DNA of 35,222 nucleotides from positions 1-35,222 of the forward strand of contig PMUP01000088.1 in the NCBI GenBank assembly GCA_003166865.1, written 5' to 3'. The DNA comes from Bryobacterales bacterium. Its GTDB lineage: Bacteria > Acidobacteriota > Terriglobia > Bryobacterales > Bryobacteraceae. Position 1 is the stretch's first letter. Each line of letters starts with the position of its first letter. Of the stretch, positions 23,492 to 31,456 are shown piece after piece. The position numbers and the translations under genes are program-made. The notes under the pieces were generated by a model. It was not told the DNA's origin. It worked only from the letters and a program-made list of their open reading frames with translations, and ran no database searches.

Positions 23492-24439
23492 CTACACTTT
23501 CTCGATCTTCACTTTTGCGCGCAAATTCGCCACGCCCGCGGTGTATCGCGAATCCGCCACCGCGAACGCCACCGCGTCATCCACCCAATCGTGCGTGGTG
23601 CCGTCCGCATCGTGCGACGCCGCCGTGATAGTGTATTCGCCCGGGCACAAATCGCAGCGGAACCCAAACTCGATCCGCATGCGCTCGCCCGCCGCGTAAA
23701 TTCCGGTGCTCACTTTCTCCAGCTCCGTATTCGTCCCGTACACTTCCAGTCCAATGCGCGTGCGAATCAGGATGCCGATCACCGGCTCCTCCACTCGATC
23801 GTGATACCGCACCGCGACGCGCACGGTCGCACTCTCGCCGCTCCGCCAGACAGCGGTCGGATTTCCCGCGGCGTCCAGGGTCTCGATCGACAAAATCTCC
23901 GCGCGTCCGTCCCCCCTGCGCATGGCGGGCCGCAGCGGACTCAGCATCGTACTCTGGAGGGTGGCACCCCACGCCCGCACTTTCTCCGCGATGCTTTGGC
24001 GATAGGCGTCCAGCACCTCGCGCGGATCCCCCCGCTGCGCCAGCGACCCTGCGTCCAGCCACCAAACTTCGTCGCACAGCGATTGCAGCAGATCCAGCTC
24101 GTGCGAAACGATCAACACCGTCGTGCCCGCGCTGCGCAGCCGGTCGATTCCAGCCACCGCGCGCGCCCTCACCAGCGCGTCATGGTGGGCCAGCGAATGC
24201 TCTATCAATAAAATATCGACTGGCGAAAGTTGCAGGGCATCCAACGGTCCCAGATAGCGCCGCTCTCCGTCGGCGATCACTTCCCCCGCTTCCGGTTGCA
24301 CCGCTCCCGACGCCAGCCTCAGCAGCGCGGCCTTGCCGGCGCCCTTTTCTCCAACTACGCCGATCACCGATCCATTGGGCGCCGAAATCGTCAGATCGCG
24401 CAACGGCGCCAAGCGCGCGCCGCGAAACTCAATGGCCAT
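23492..24439 (-). CDS. Wzt-like ABC ATP-binding protein with degenerate ATPase and C-terminal carbohydrate-binding-like domain
   Basis: A 315-residue protein from the ATG at 24439; an upstream in-frame extension to 24490 lacks support. The N-terminal half is ABC-like but much shortened. The Walker A reads GEKGAGKAA (Lys36, with Ala37 where Ser/Thr is required). The Walker B region is ILLIEHSLAHHD with Glu80-His81 in place of Asp-Glu. The stretch between them that should hold the Q-loop and LSGGQ signature is missing (only ~30 residues). The H-loop His113 (VLIVSHE) and LCDEVWWLDAGSL remain. Residues ~190-305 form a Wzt-C-like beta-sandwich (RAEILSIETLDAAGNPTAVW, GILIRTRIGLEVYGTNTE), which in O-antigen exporters binds the glycan end. 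No Wzm permease is in the window. Probably a carbohydrate-binding or regulatory partner rather than an active pump motor. Confidence 0.75.
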   Translation of the reverse strand: MAIEFRGARLAPLRDLTISAPNGSVIGVVGEKGAGKAALLRLASGAVQPEAGEVIADGERRYLGPLDALQLSPVDILLIEHSLAHHDALVRARAVAGIDRLRSAGTTVLIVSHELDLLQSLCDEVWWLDAGSLAQRGDPREVLDAYRQSIAEKVRAWGATLQSTMLSPLRPAMRRGDGRAEILSIETLDAAGNPTAVWRSGESATVRVAVRYHDRVEEPVIGILIRTRIGLEVYGTNTELEKVSTGIYAAGERMRIEFGFRCDLCPGEYTITAASHDADGTTHDWVDDAVAFAVADSRYTAGVANLRAKVKIEKV

Positions 24440-24455
24440 GTTAGTAGAATAACGC

Positions 24456-25742
24456 TTGATCCTTGCCCTACTGATGGTGCTGCCCCACACGGGAGTCGTT
24501 CATTTGCCCGCAGGCGTCACCGAGGTTTCGTCGGAACTGAAGCTCCCCGAAGGCGCGCACGATCTCACCATTGTCGGAGATAACACGACGCTTCACGCCT
24601 CTTCCAGCTTCCACGGCCGAGCGATGTTGAGCTGCCGCAACTGCCGCCGAATCAGCTTTCGCAATTTCGTAATCGATGGCAATCGGCCGGCGCTCGAACG
24701 GCCCATGCCGCTGCCGCCCACCGACAAGAGCTTTGCGAGCGTGTTCCCCAACAACGGCATCCTGATCGAAGACAGCGATGGCGTCGCTCTGGATCATGTC
24801 GACTTCGCAAACATCACCAACTTCGCCGTGCTTATCGCCCATTCAAAGAATGTCCTGATCGACCATATCTCGCTGAAAGACAGCGGGTCGTTGAATGCCA
24901 AAGGCCGAAACAACACCTCCGGCGGGATTCTCCTAGAAGAAGGGACCGAACAGTTCACCGTAACCGATTCGGTGTTTCGCAACATCCGCGGCAACGCGAT
25001 CTGGACGCACTCCCGTTACATGTCGCCCCGCAACGGCCGAGGCAAGATCGCCAACAACCAGTTCTTCGATATTGGACGCGACGCCATTCAAGTGGGCCAT
25101 GCGACTCAAGTCGGCGTGGCCGGCAATCGCGGCAGCCGCATCGGGTTGGCCGTGGAGCTGGTGGATGTCGAAAACGGCGGAACTCCAGTTGGCATCGATA
25201 CCGCCGGCAATGTCGACCAGTCGGTCTACGAGCGCAACAGCTTCGACGAAATCGACGGCAAATGCATCGACCTGGACGGCTTCCATGACGGCTCCGTGCG
25301 GGGCAATACGTGCACCAATCGCCGGCCGCCCGAGGATTATCCGTTCGGACACTTCGGCATTGTGTTCAATAACGCCAGTATCGAGATGCGATCGCAGAAT
25401 ATCGTGGTGGAGGATAACGAACTGGACGGCATGAAATATGGCGGCATATTTCTCATCGGTGCGGGGCACAGGATCCTACGCAATCGATTGCTCCACATAA
25501 ACACCGCGCACTGCAATGAAAATCGCCAGAGGTTCGGCTGCTCGGTGTTGGGCGAAGTGGAGGTTCTGGAAACCGGAATCTATTTGGGAAGCCACGCGGA
25601 ACACCCCGATCCGGCGCGCGGCAATGTGATTGAAGGCAACACCATTTCAGGCTGGAAAATGAAACTGCGTTGTATCCAGGCCGCGCCCGGCGTCAAGCTG
25701 TCGGACAACACCATTCGCAAGAACACCTGCACTGATGAGTGA
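24456..25742 (+). CDS. Right-handed parallel beta-helix repeat protein, probably exported
   Basis: A 428-residue protein with a short hydrophobic N-terminus (MILALLMVLPHTGVV) that may be a signal peptide. Many beta-helix coils follow, such as DLTIVGDNTTLHASSS, GILIEDSDGVALDHVDF, NVLIDHISLKDSG, KIANNQFFDIGRDAIQVG and NIVVEDNELDGMKYGGIFLI. This fold is typical of polysaccharide lyases, hydrolases and epimerases (NosD/CASH-like). No catalytic set can be named with confidence. The start is a TTG at 24456, with an in-frame ATG at 24474 as alternative. TAGAAT ends five bases before the TTG, and only 16 bases separate it from the divergent Wzt-like gene. The glycan-gene context suggests a role in surface or secreted polysaccharide processing. 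Confidence 0.75.
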   Translation: MILALLMVLPHTGVVHLPAGVTEVSSELKLPEGAHDLTIVGDNTTLHASSSFHGRAMLSCRNCRRISFRNFVIDGNRPALERPMPLPPTDKSFASVFPNNGILIEDSDGVALDHVDFANITNFAVLIAHSKNVLIDHISLKDSGSLNAKGRNNTSGGILLEEGTEQFTVTDSVFRNIRGNAIWTHSRYMSPRNGRGKIANNQFFDIGRDAIQVGHATQVGVAGNRGSRIGLAVELVDVENGGTPVGIDTAGNVDQSVYERNSFDEIDGKCIDLDGFHDGSVRGNTCTNRRPPEDYPFGHFGIVFNNASIEMRSQNIVVEDNELDGMKYGGIFLIGAGHRILRNRLLHINTAHCNENRQRFGCSVLGEVEVLETGIYLGSHAEHPDPARGNVIEGNTISGWKMKLRCIQAAPGVKLSDNTIRKNTCTDE

Positions 25743-25750
25743 CGACGTAG

Positions 25751-27088
25751 CTACTTGATCAGTTCAACCTCGACCGGCGCAGAAATGTTGTCTGCGCACT
25801 CCAGGCGGAGCTTGAACTTTCCCGGTGGCAGTCCCGAGGGCAGCGTCGCGTTCACTTGCTTAAAGCCTTTCGCGTCCGCAGCAGAGACGTAGACGGCGGG
25901 AAGATTCATGCCGTTCAACAGCACCAGCACCTCTTGCACGTCGCAGCCGTCTGGAACTCCGCGCGCCCAGAGGGACAAACAACTGCCGGCTCCAACCTTG
26001 ATACGCCCGCGTTCCCAGGTTTTGCCATCGGTAACTACGTTGACTTCAAGTTGCTCGGAGCCGGTGCCACCTTGATCTTCGACGGCCACATCCACCGGAA
26101 CGCGAACGGTATTGCTCCATTGGCTTTTCCGCACTCGCAGGCGAAGTGCGTGCCACTGCGCGTCGAGTCCGGGCGGAAGCTTGCAGACGGCCAGCCAGCC
26201 GTCTACACCGACGCCCACGACTTCCCCGGGACGAACTGCGTAGGGACCTACCTCAGCGTACACATCGTCGCACTGGATTCCGGGCGTCGCGCTTCGAAAA
26301 TAGATCGAAATATAGTCGTCCCTGGTCGTCGAGAAACTATGATCCCGTGAAATGCTGTTCTCCACGCAGATGATTTCCGGCGCTGTATCGCTCCCGGGTG
26401 TCGTTGACCATTTCCGGCGGCAGGTGACATGGGCTCGACTGGAAAGCACACTTTCAAATTGGACTTCGGCGAAGCCTGCCGTGCGAGCCATCGCAAGCAG
26501 ACAGGTCACATTCGGCCCCACCCAGTTGTCGAATTGCCCGCGCAGTTCGGTCCTCTCGTAGAATTCCATGATGGGTATGGCATTCAAGTCGGCAGGGTTG
26601 TCGATGACATACGACTCCACATACGCCGTATCGGCGGTCATTGAACACACGTTCTCCAGCGCCAACAGGGGATGTTTGAGGTGGTAAAGAACACCGAAGA
26701 AAAGAACGATATCAAACCGCCCGAGATCCTTCGACGACAATCTGCAGATGTCACCCACCACGTATTCCGCTTTGGATTTGACCAGGTCGCGAGCGAGCAG
26801 AAACTTTTCGTTGCGAAACAGGTCGAGAGCCACCACGTGGGCGCCGCGGCGCTCCATTTCGAAAGTGTAGAAACCGTCCCACGCGCCTATATCCAGCACG
26901 CGTTTGCCGCGAAGGTCTGCTGGTATTGCGAATTGAGTAAGCCTATTTCTTAAGCGCTCGACGCTCAGCAGGCCCGGCAGAACCTCTCCATTCGGCAATT
27001 CGATGGTGTGGTAGAAGCCGAGCGCCTCCATCTCGGCAATCTGTTTTTTCGTCTCCTGGGTTATGGCTTCATTTCGCGCCTGGGACAT
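25751..27088 (-). CDS. SAM-dependent methyltransferase fused to C-terminal beta-sandwich domains
   Basis: A 445-residue protein. Residues ~25-225 are a class I methyltransferase (DUF1698/CmoB-like): motif I VLDIGAWDGFYTFE at 64-77, acidic loop VVALDL at 85-90, and LFFGVLYHLKHPL around 130. Residues ~245-445 hold two beta-rich modules, the last (SLWARGVPDGCD...VYVSAADAKGFKQVNATLPSG) resembling TIGR03437-type Solibacter domains. The same module occurs in the methyltransferase encoded from 31457. No signal peptide, so both parts should be cytoplasmic. GAGG at 27093-27096 precedes the ATG. It is 11 bases downstream of the YfhO-like membrane gene and probably the last gene of that operon. A sugar-methylating or chain-capping role is inferred from context only. 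Confidence 0.8.
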   Translation of the reverse strand: MSQARNEAITQETKKQIAEMEALGFYHTIELPNGEVLPGLLSVERLRNRLTQFAIPADLRGKRVLDIGAWDGFYTFEMERRGAHVVALDLFRNEKFLLARDLVKSKAEYVVGDICRLSSKDLGRFDIVLFFGVLYHLKHPLLALENVCSMTADTAYVESYVIDNPADLNAIPIMEFYERTELRGQFDNWVGPNVTCLLAMARTAGFAEVQFESVLSSRAHVTCRRKWSTTPGSDTAPEIICVENSISRDHSFSTTRDDYISIYFRSATPGIQCDDVYAEVGPYAVRPGEVVGVGVDGWLAVCKLPPGLDAQWHALRLRVRKSQWSNTVRVPVDVAVEDQGGTGSEQLEVNVVTDGKTWERGRIKVGAGSCLSLWARGVPDGCDVQEVLVLLNGMNLPAVYVSAADAKGFKQVNATLPSGLPPGKFKLRLECADNISAPVEVELIK

Positions 27089-27099
27089 GTCGCCTCATG

Positions 27100-29415
27100 C
27101 TACCGCGTCGTGACCATGAACGCATTTCCGATGCAGCCATTCACCTCCACGCTGACTGGCGCGGAAGCCGGCGCGTCGTCCGGCCAGCGGAGGTCGATCA
27201 GGTTCGAGCCGTGAAACTCGAGGGGAGCTGGATGATCGCCGATCCAGACGCGGACCGCGTCACCGGGCCCGCCGCCGAAGTTCGATCCATAAATGGAAAC
27301 CTGCTGGCCGCGTTTCAGGGGCGGCTGCTGAGAGGTCCCGTTATCGACAATTCCCCCCAGGTTGATCATGGGTGGTTGGAAATGGGCGAACGCGTCCTCG
27401 GCCAATTGCACCGTTCGAGGCGCCATGGAAACCAACACAGCGCACGCGGCAACCGCTGGAATCACGGCTACCGCGGCGATCCAGACCTCTCTCACCCGCA
27501 ACAACAGCAACATAATCGTAACCAGCGTGATGGCGCGTCCCAGCCACGTGTCCCAGGACGCGCCGAATCGCAGCGTCACATGCCGCGGCCCAGGTGAGAC
27601 TCGGATCAACTGAAATCCGATGGGATCGCTATCGAGTGTTGCGCCGGCTGCTCGCCAGCCTGGATCGTTGTTGACCTTGAGCAGCACTGCTTCGTCCACG
27701 CCCAGGTTCACATTAAAGGCTGCTTCTCCGGATGAAGTCCAATGCACCGCGACCGGACGCTTGCCCATGGCCCACTTCACGTACGCGGTCAGAAACCCGT
27801 CGTCGGCCGTTGAAGCAATCCGAGGCAGACTGGCAAGCGCGCTAAGATCCACCACCACCGCTTCGTGCGGGTCGAAATTCGGAAGGCGGTAAACCCAGTC
27901 GCCCGCACCGTTATCCCACGCTACTGGCAGCGCGGCAAATCTGTTCGGCCGTGCGTACCAGTGAAAGTACTCGCGCGATGCGGCCCCGTGAACAACCAAT
28001 AGAGGCGCATTCAAGGCGCGCAGCCACAACTCCGCCACGCGTCCGGAATCCGCGTCGCATCCAAAAGCGATCTGGCGTTCCGCCGCGAAGACCAGGAAGT
28101 TCGACGGATCTTGTCCCGGGCCGCCCACCTGCGCGACATCGGTCCAGAGGTTCAGTGTGCTGTCCAGCTCGCCGGATGCCAGAACGCGCGCGCCACCCGC
28201 GTGATCCTTGAGCCACATGGCAACCTGAAATCCCACCTGCGTGCGCGGATCTTCCGCCTTTGGTTCAAACTTCCAGGAATGCGTGACAAAGCGAAAAGAA
28301 AGGGCGGTGCCCGCGGCGATCAGTACGGCTGCCGCCACCGTGCGAGTGGGAGGGGGCGCGAGCGATAGCAGGGCCGCGAGGAGCAGAGCCGTCCCGGCGC
28401 TAAACTCGAGCAGGTAACGGTGAGGCAACGGGAGAAGGTAATTTCCGGCCACCAGGTAGCACACCACCACCAGACCGGAGAGCGCGGTCCAGACCGCGAC
28501 CAGCGCGAGTTCGGAAGGGACACGCCGCCAGAAAGAAAACGCGAGCACCACGAGAGCCGCGGCAAGAATCATCCAGGTGGTGCCGTTCCATGGCGCGGTG
28601 AGCATGGTGTGCCGGAACACGACGCGGTTGTAAAACCTGGACGAGACAAAATACGCGGGCGTCATCCAGAACGCCGCGAGCCCGTACGCTGCGCCCGCCA
28701 AGCCAGCCACACAAGTCAGCGCTCGGACTGGGCCGAAATCGCGCCAGCGCGCCACCGCGATGCCCGCTAAGGGAAAGCCTAGACCGATCAGCCCGGGCCA
28801 GCTAGTCAGGAAGACCGCGGCGGCGAACAGCGCGGCTAGCGTCCAACGATTGCGCCATGCGGCGGCCACGGCGAGCAGCATGAACGGAAGTGCAAAGGCG
28901 TGCGGCGCTTCGTCATACGCAACTAGCGCGACGTAACTCCAGGGCGCGTTCGCGTAAGGATGGCCCAGCACGCGCAATTGCGGCAGCGCATAGAACAGCG
29001 AGGGAAACACGGCGAACGCCAGAGCGGCAAAGACGGCCGGCAATCGCGAGCGGAACAACTGGCGCCCGAGAATATACAAACACACCGGCGCAAGCGCATA
29101 TCCGATTCCGCTCACCAGATGAAACGCGCGCCCGATGGTGATGAAACGCATCAGGCCGGCCATCGTGGGAAGCATGGGCGGGTATAAGAAATGAAAGGGC
29201 GAGCCGCCATATTGCAGCGCGTTCCACATCGATGAACGATCGCGGAACATGCGAGCGATAGCGATGTAGATGTACCCGTTGTTCCAGGGTTGGTCGGAAA
29301 GATCGGTTGTCAGCCAGGGGCCCAGCAGCAGCAGATCGCCAATGAACAGGGCTGCCGCAATGCAAGCGTCGGCGATCACTCCCTTACGGTCGTGGTTCAG
29401 TAAGGAGCGTGGCAA
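27100..29415 (-). CDS. Large YfhO/GT-C-like membrane protein with C-terminal TIG-like domain
   Basis: A 771-residue protein with about ten TM segments in the first ~400 residues. A soluble domain follows, including VLLKVNNDPGWRAAGATLDS, a motif typical of YfhO-type glycosyltransferase-like proteins. Two more TM segments (WLGRAITLVTIMLLLL; IAAVAVIPAVAACAVLV) come next, then a C-terminal beta-sandwich (RGQQVSIYGSNFGGGPGD, LIDLRWPDDAPASAPVSVEV) of the IPT/TIG or Solibacter C-terminal kind. GT-C proteins use lipid-linked sugars to modify surface polymers; this specific activity is inferred. The frame starts with a TTG at 29415 inside a 61-bp repeat, giving the leader PRSLLNHDRKGVI identical to its upstream neighbour; the real start may lie further in. 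It overlaps that neighbour by 32 bases. Confidence 0.75.
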   Translation of the reverse strand: MPRSLLNHDRKGVIADACIAAALFIGDLLLLGPWLTTDLSDQPWNNGYIYIAIARMFRDRSSMWNALQYGGSPFHFLYPPMLPTMAGLMRFITIGRAFHLVSGIGYALAPVCLYILGRQLFRSRLPAVFAALAFAVFPSLFYALPQLRVLGHPYANAPWSYVALVAYDEAPHAFALPFMLLAVAAAWRNRWTLAALFAAAVFLTSWPGLIGLGFPLAGIAVARWRDFGPVRALTCVAGLAGAAYGLAAFWMTPAYFVSSRFYNRVVFRHTMLTAPWNGTTWMILAAALVVLAFSFWRRVPSELALVAVWTALSGLVVVCYLVAGNYLLPLPHRYLLEFSAGTALLLAALLSLAPPPTRTVAAAVLIAAGTALSFRFVTHSWKFEPKAEDPRTQVGFQVAMWLKDHAGGARVLASGELDSTLNLWTDVAQVGGPGQDPSNFLVFAAERQIAFGCDADSGRVAELWLRALNAPLLVVHGAASREYFHWYARPNRFAALPVAWDNGAGDWVYRLPNFDPHEAVVVDLSALASLPRIASTADDGFLTAYVKWAMGKRPVAVHWTSSGEAAFNVNLGVDEAVLLKVNNDPGWRAAGATLDSDPIGFQLIRVSPGPRHVTLRFGASWDTWLGRAITLVTIMLLLLRVREVWIAAVAVIPAVAACAVLVSMAPRTVQLAEDAFAHFQPPMINLGGIVDNGTSQQPPLKRGQQVSIYGSNFGGGPGDAVRVWIGDHPAPLEFHGSNLIDLRWPDDAPASAPVSVEVNGCIGNAFMVTTR

Positions 29416-29434
29416 GCCGTTTATTGTCGCACGT
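29374..29434. repeat. 61-bp direct repeat, copy 1 (imperfect palindrome inside)
   Basis: Identical to 31373-31433 except one base (T at 29420 versus A at 31419). It contains the imperfect inverted repeat CTCCCTTAC...GTAAGGAG. Here it covers both the stop of one YfhO-like gene and the start of the next. Confidence 0.9.
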
Positions 29435-31441
29435 CAGTAAGCCCAGTAATATGGTCGCGGTTAGCAGGCTGATGCCCAGGCACACGGCGCGCTCGGCCCC
29501 TTCGGTGAACTCCAGATCAATGGAGCGGGGACCGGCGCCGTCTGGATCGATGATCATCATGCCGATCTGATCGGGCCGAATGCGCAGGCTCCGTCCCGCC
29601 GTGGCCGCGCGCCATCCCGCGTCGTAGTTAACCTGAACGGAGATCACCTGAGACGGGGCAACCGTGGCGCTGATGCGGCCGTGGTCCGGATTCTCCCAAG
29701 TGAGCGATGCGCGCGGCAGCGTCGGGTCCTCGAGCGCCGTCACATATGCGCGCAGGGGCTCGACGTCCAGTCCATTCTCGGGCCGCCGAGTGACCACGGA
29801 GGAAGGGGGAATCACGTGAGCTAGCGAGGTGGAGCTCAAAGGGACTTGGTAGACGGAGTCGTCGCCCTCGTTCCAGACCAGCGGCAGCAGGCCATCGAAT
29901 TTGCGCGGATTAGCTATCGGATGATAAGCATCGCGACTGGCAGGGCCGGGTACAGTGACCGCGCCACAGCCAAAAGCCTTGAGCCAGAGCACCGAGATGG
30001 GACCGTCTTGCGCACCGGCGTTCTGGCCGGAATCAATCGTGTAGACCGCGACACGCTGTGCCCAGTTCGGAGCCGACGATTGGAGACCCGCGCTGAGCTG
30101 CGGATTGTCGGCAAACAAGTTGAACCAGAACTCGTTCTGGCCAGAGAGGAAGACGCGCTGGCCGGGGAGATGCGAGCCAATCCATTTGGACTGGCGGTAC
30201 GCGACGGTTCCGGTAATATCGACGGGATGGATCAACTTGCGCGCATATCCGTAATCGCTGGCGGCCATGAGGCTGAGCGCGATAGCGGCGAGAGTGGCTG
30301 CCGCGAACCTGAGCCTTGAAGAGAGTCTGCGCGCTAGCGGCGCGATAGCGAATGCGGCGAGCAGGCAGAGGCCAGGATCCATCTCCAACTGGTAACGATT
30401 CGGCTGAGGTAAGAAGCTCAGCCCCTTCCAGAAATATAGTGCGGTGATTCCGCCGAATACAGCCGAGAAAAGAATCGCGAAGCGCAGCATCGGATCGCTG
30501 AGGCGCCTGGTGGCAAACCAGAGCGCGACAATTACAATCGCGAACAGCAACCCGAAGATTCCCCCTTTGAGCGTGAACCGGAAATCGCCGCCATCCACTT
30601 GTGAGTTAACGCGGATCAGCCGGATCAGTGATGGCGGGAGGAACCGGCAAATCAGCAGGTAGGCACTCAGCAGAATCGCACAGACCGAAAGTAACGGCCG
30701 CAACCGGACCTGATTGCGCGCAAGCACCAAAATCGCGGACGATACCGCGACGGTAACGATGCCGAAGGCGTTGGTGGCCATCACAACGGCGGTTACGCAA
30801 ACTGCTAATGCGAGTCTTCTGGTGCTAGGCTTGTCCAGAAACATGACGAGAAACAACAGGGCCAGTGGCACCAACGATAGTGCGATGTTATGCGGTACTT
30901 CGCCATAGAATACGATCGTTTGCAGACGGCGGCTGCCCCACGCAGTGCCTGTGTCGGCAAGAATCTGCGGGATGAATACGGACGGGGAAAAAACCGACCA
31001 GAGCAAGCTGGCCGCGAACGCGGGCGCTGTTCGTCCCGAGACCCTCCGCGCGAACAGGAACAGAAAAACGGGCGCCAGGCAATAGGCGAGCGCTTCCAGG
31101 AAATGCAGAACGTGCGCCAATGAGGCGCCCGTCACGGAAGAAATCAGCGCCACCAGCGCCGGCACAAAGGGCAGATAGGCATTCTCCAACGGCAGGCCCG
31201 CATCGAACCATGGAAACCAGGCTGAGTGAGGGAAGTGCTGTCCCAGAAGACGAGCCAGGGACATGAACACGCCTTCGTTGGACTGAAAGTTGTCCAGATA
31301 ATCCGCGTGGAACAGCGGCCAGCAGATGGCGGCATTCAGAGCAAACAGGGCTGCGGCAAGCAACGCGCCGCGGATCACTCCCTTACGGTCGTGGTTCAGT
31401 AAGGAGCGTGGCAAGCCGATTATTGTCGCACGTTCAGTCAT
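29384..31441 (-). CDS. YfhO/GT-C-like polytopic membrane protein
   Basis: A 685-residue protein with about 11 TM segments, a soluble part near the C-terminus and a final TM segment (AVCLGISLLTATILLGLL). ISVQVNYDAGWRAATAGRS corresponds to the DPGW-type motif of YfhO-like proteins and aligns with the same motif in the following gene. The two are therefore tandem paralogues, though this one lacks the TIG-like tail. The first 23 residues (MTERATIIGLPRSLLNHDRK...) and the last ~20 are both encoded by copies of the 61-bp repeat, so the natural ends may differ. It probably transfers or flips lipid-linked sugars for a surface glycan. It diverges from the second methyltransferase gene with only 15 bases between start codons. 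Confidence 0.75.
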   Translation of the reverse strand: MTERATIIGLPRSLLNHDRKGVIRGALLAAALFALNAAICWPLFHADYLDNFQSNEGVFMSLARLLGQHFPHSAWFPWFDAGLPLENAYLPFVPALVALISSVTGASLAHVLHFLEALAYCLAPVFLFLFARRVSGRTAPAFAASLLWSVFSPSVFIPQILADTGTAWGSRRLQTIVFYGEVPHNIALSLVPLALLFLVMFLDKPSTRRLALAVCVTAVVMATNAFGIVTVAVSSAILVLARNQVRLRPLLSVCAILLSAYLLICRFLPPSLIRLIRVNSQVDGGDFRFTLKGGIFGLLFAIVIVALWFATRRLSDPMLRFAILFSAVFGGITALYFWKGLSFLPQPNRYQLEMDPGLCLLAAFAIAPLARRLSSRLRFAAATLAAIALSLMAASDYGYARKLIHPVDITGTVAYRQSKWIGSHLPGQRVFLSGQNEFWFNLFADNPQLSAGLQSSAPNWAQRVAVYTIDSGQNAGAQDGPISVLWLKAFGCGAVTVPGPASRDAYHPIANPRKFDGLLPLVWNEGDDSVYQVPLSSTSLAHVIPPSSVVTRRPENGLDVEPLRAYVTALEDPTLPRASLTWENPDHGRISATVAPSQVISVQVNYDAGWRAATAGRSLRIRPDQIGMMIIDPDGAGPRSIDLEFTEGAERAVCLGISLLTATILLGLLTCDNKRLATLLTEPRP
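31373..31433. repeat. 61-bp direct repeat, copy 2
   Basis: Second copy of the element at 29374-29434, 1999 bases away, 60 of 61 bases identical. It encodes the N-terminal residues PRSLLNHDRKGVI of the upstream YfhO-like protein. Confidence 0.9.
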
Positions 31442-31456
31442 GCGACCCTAACAGTG

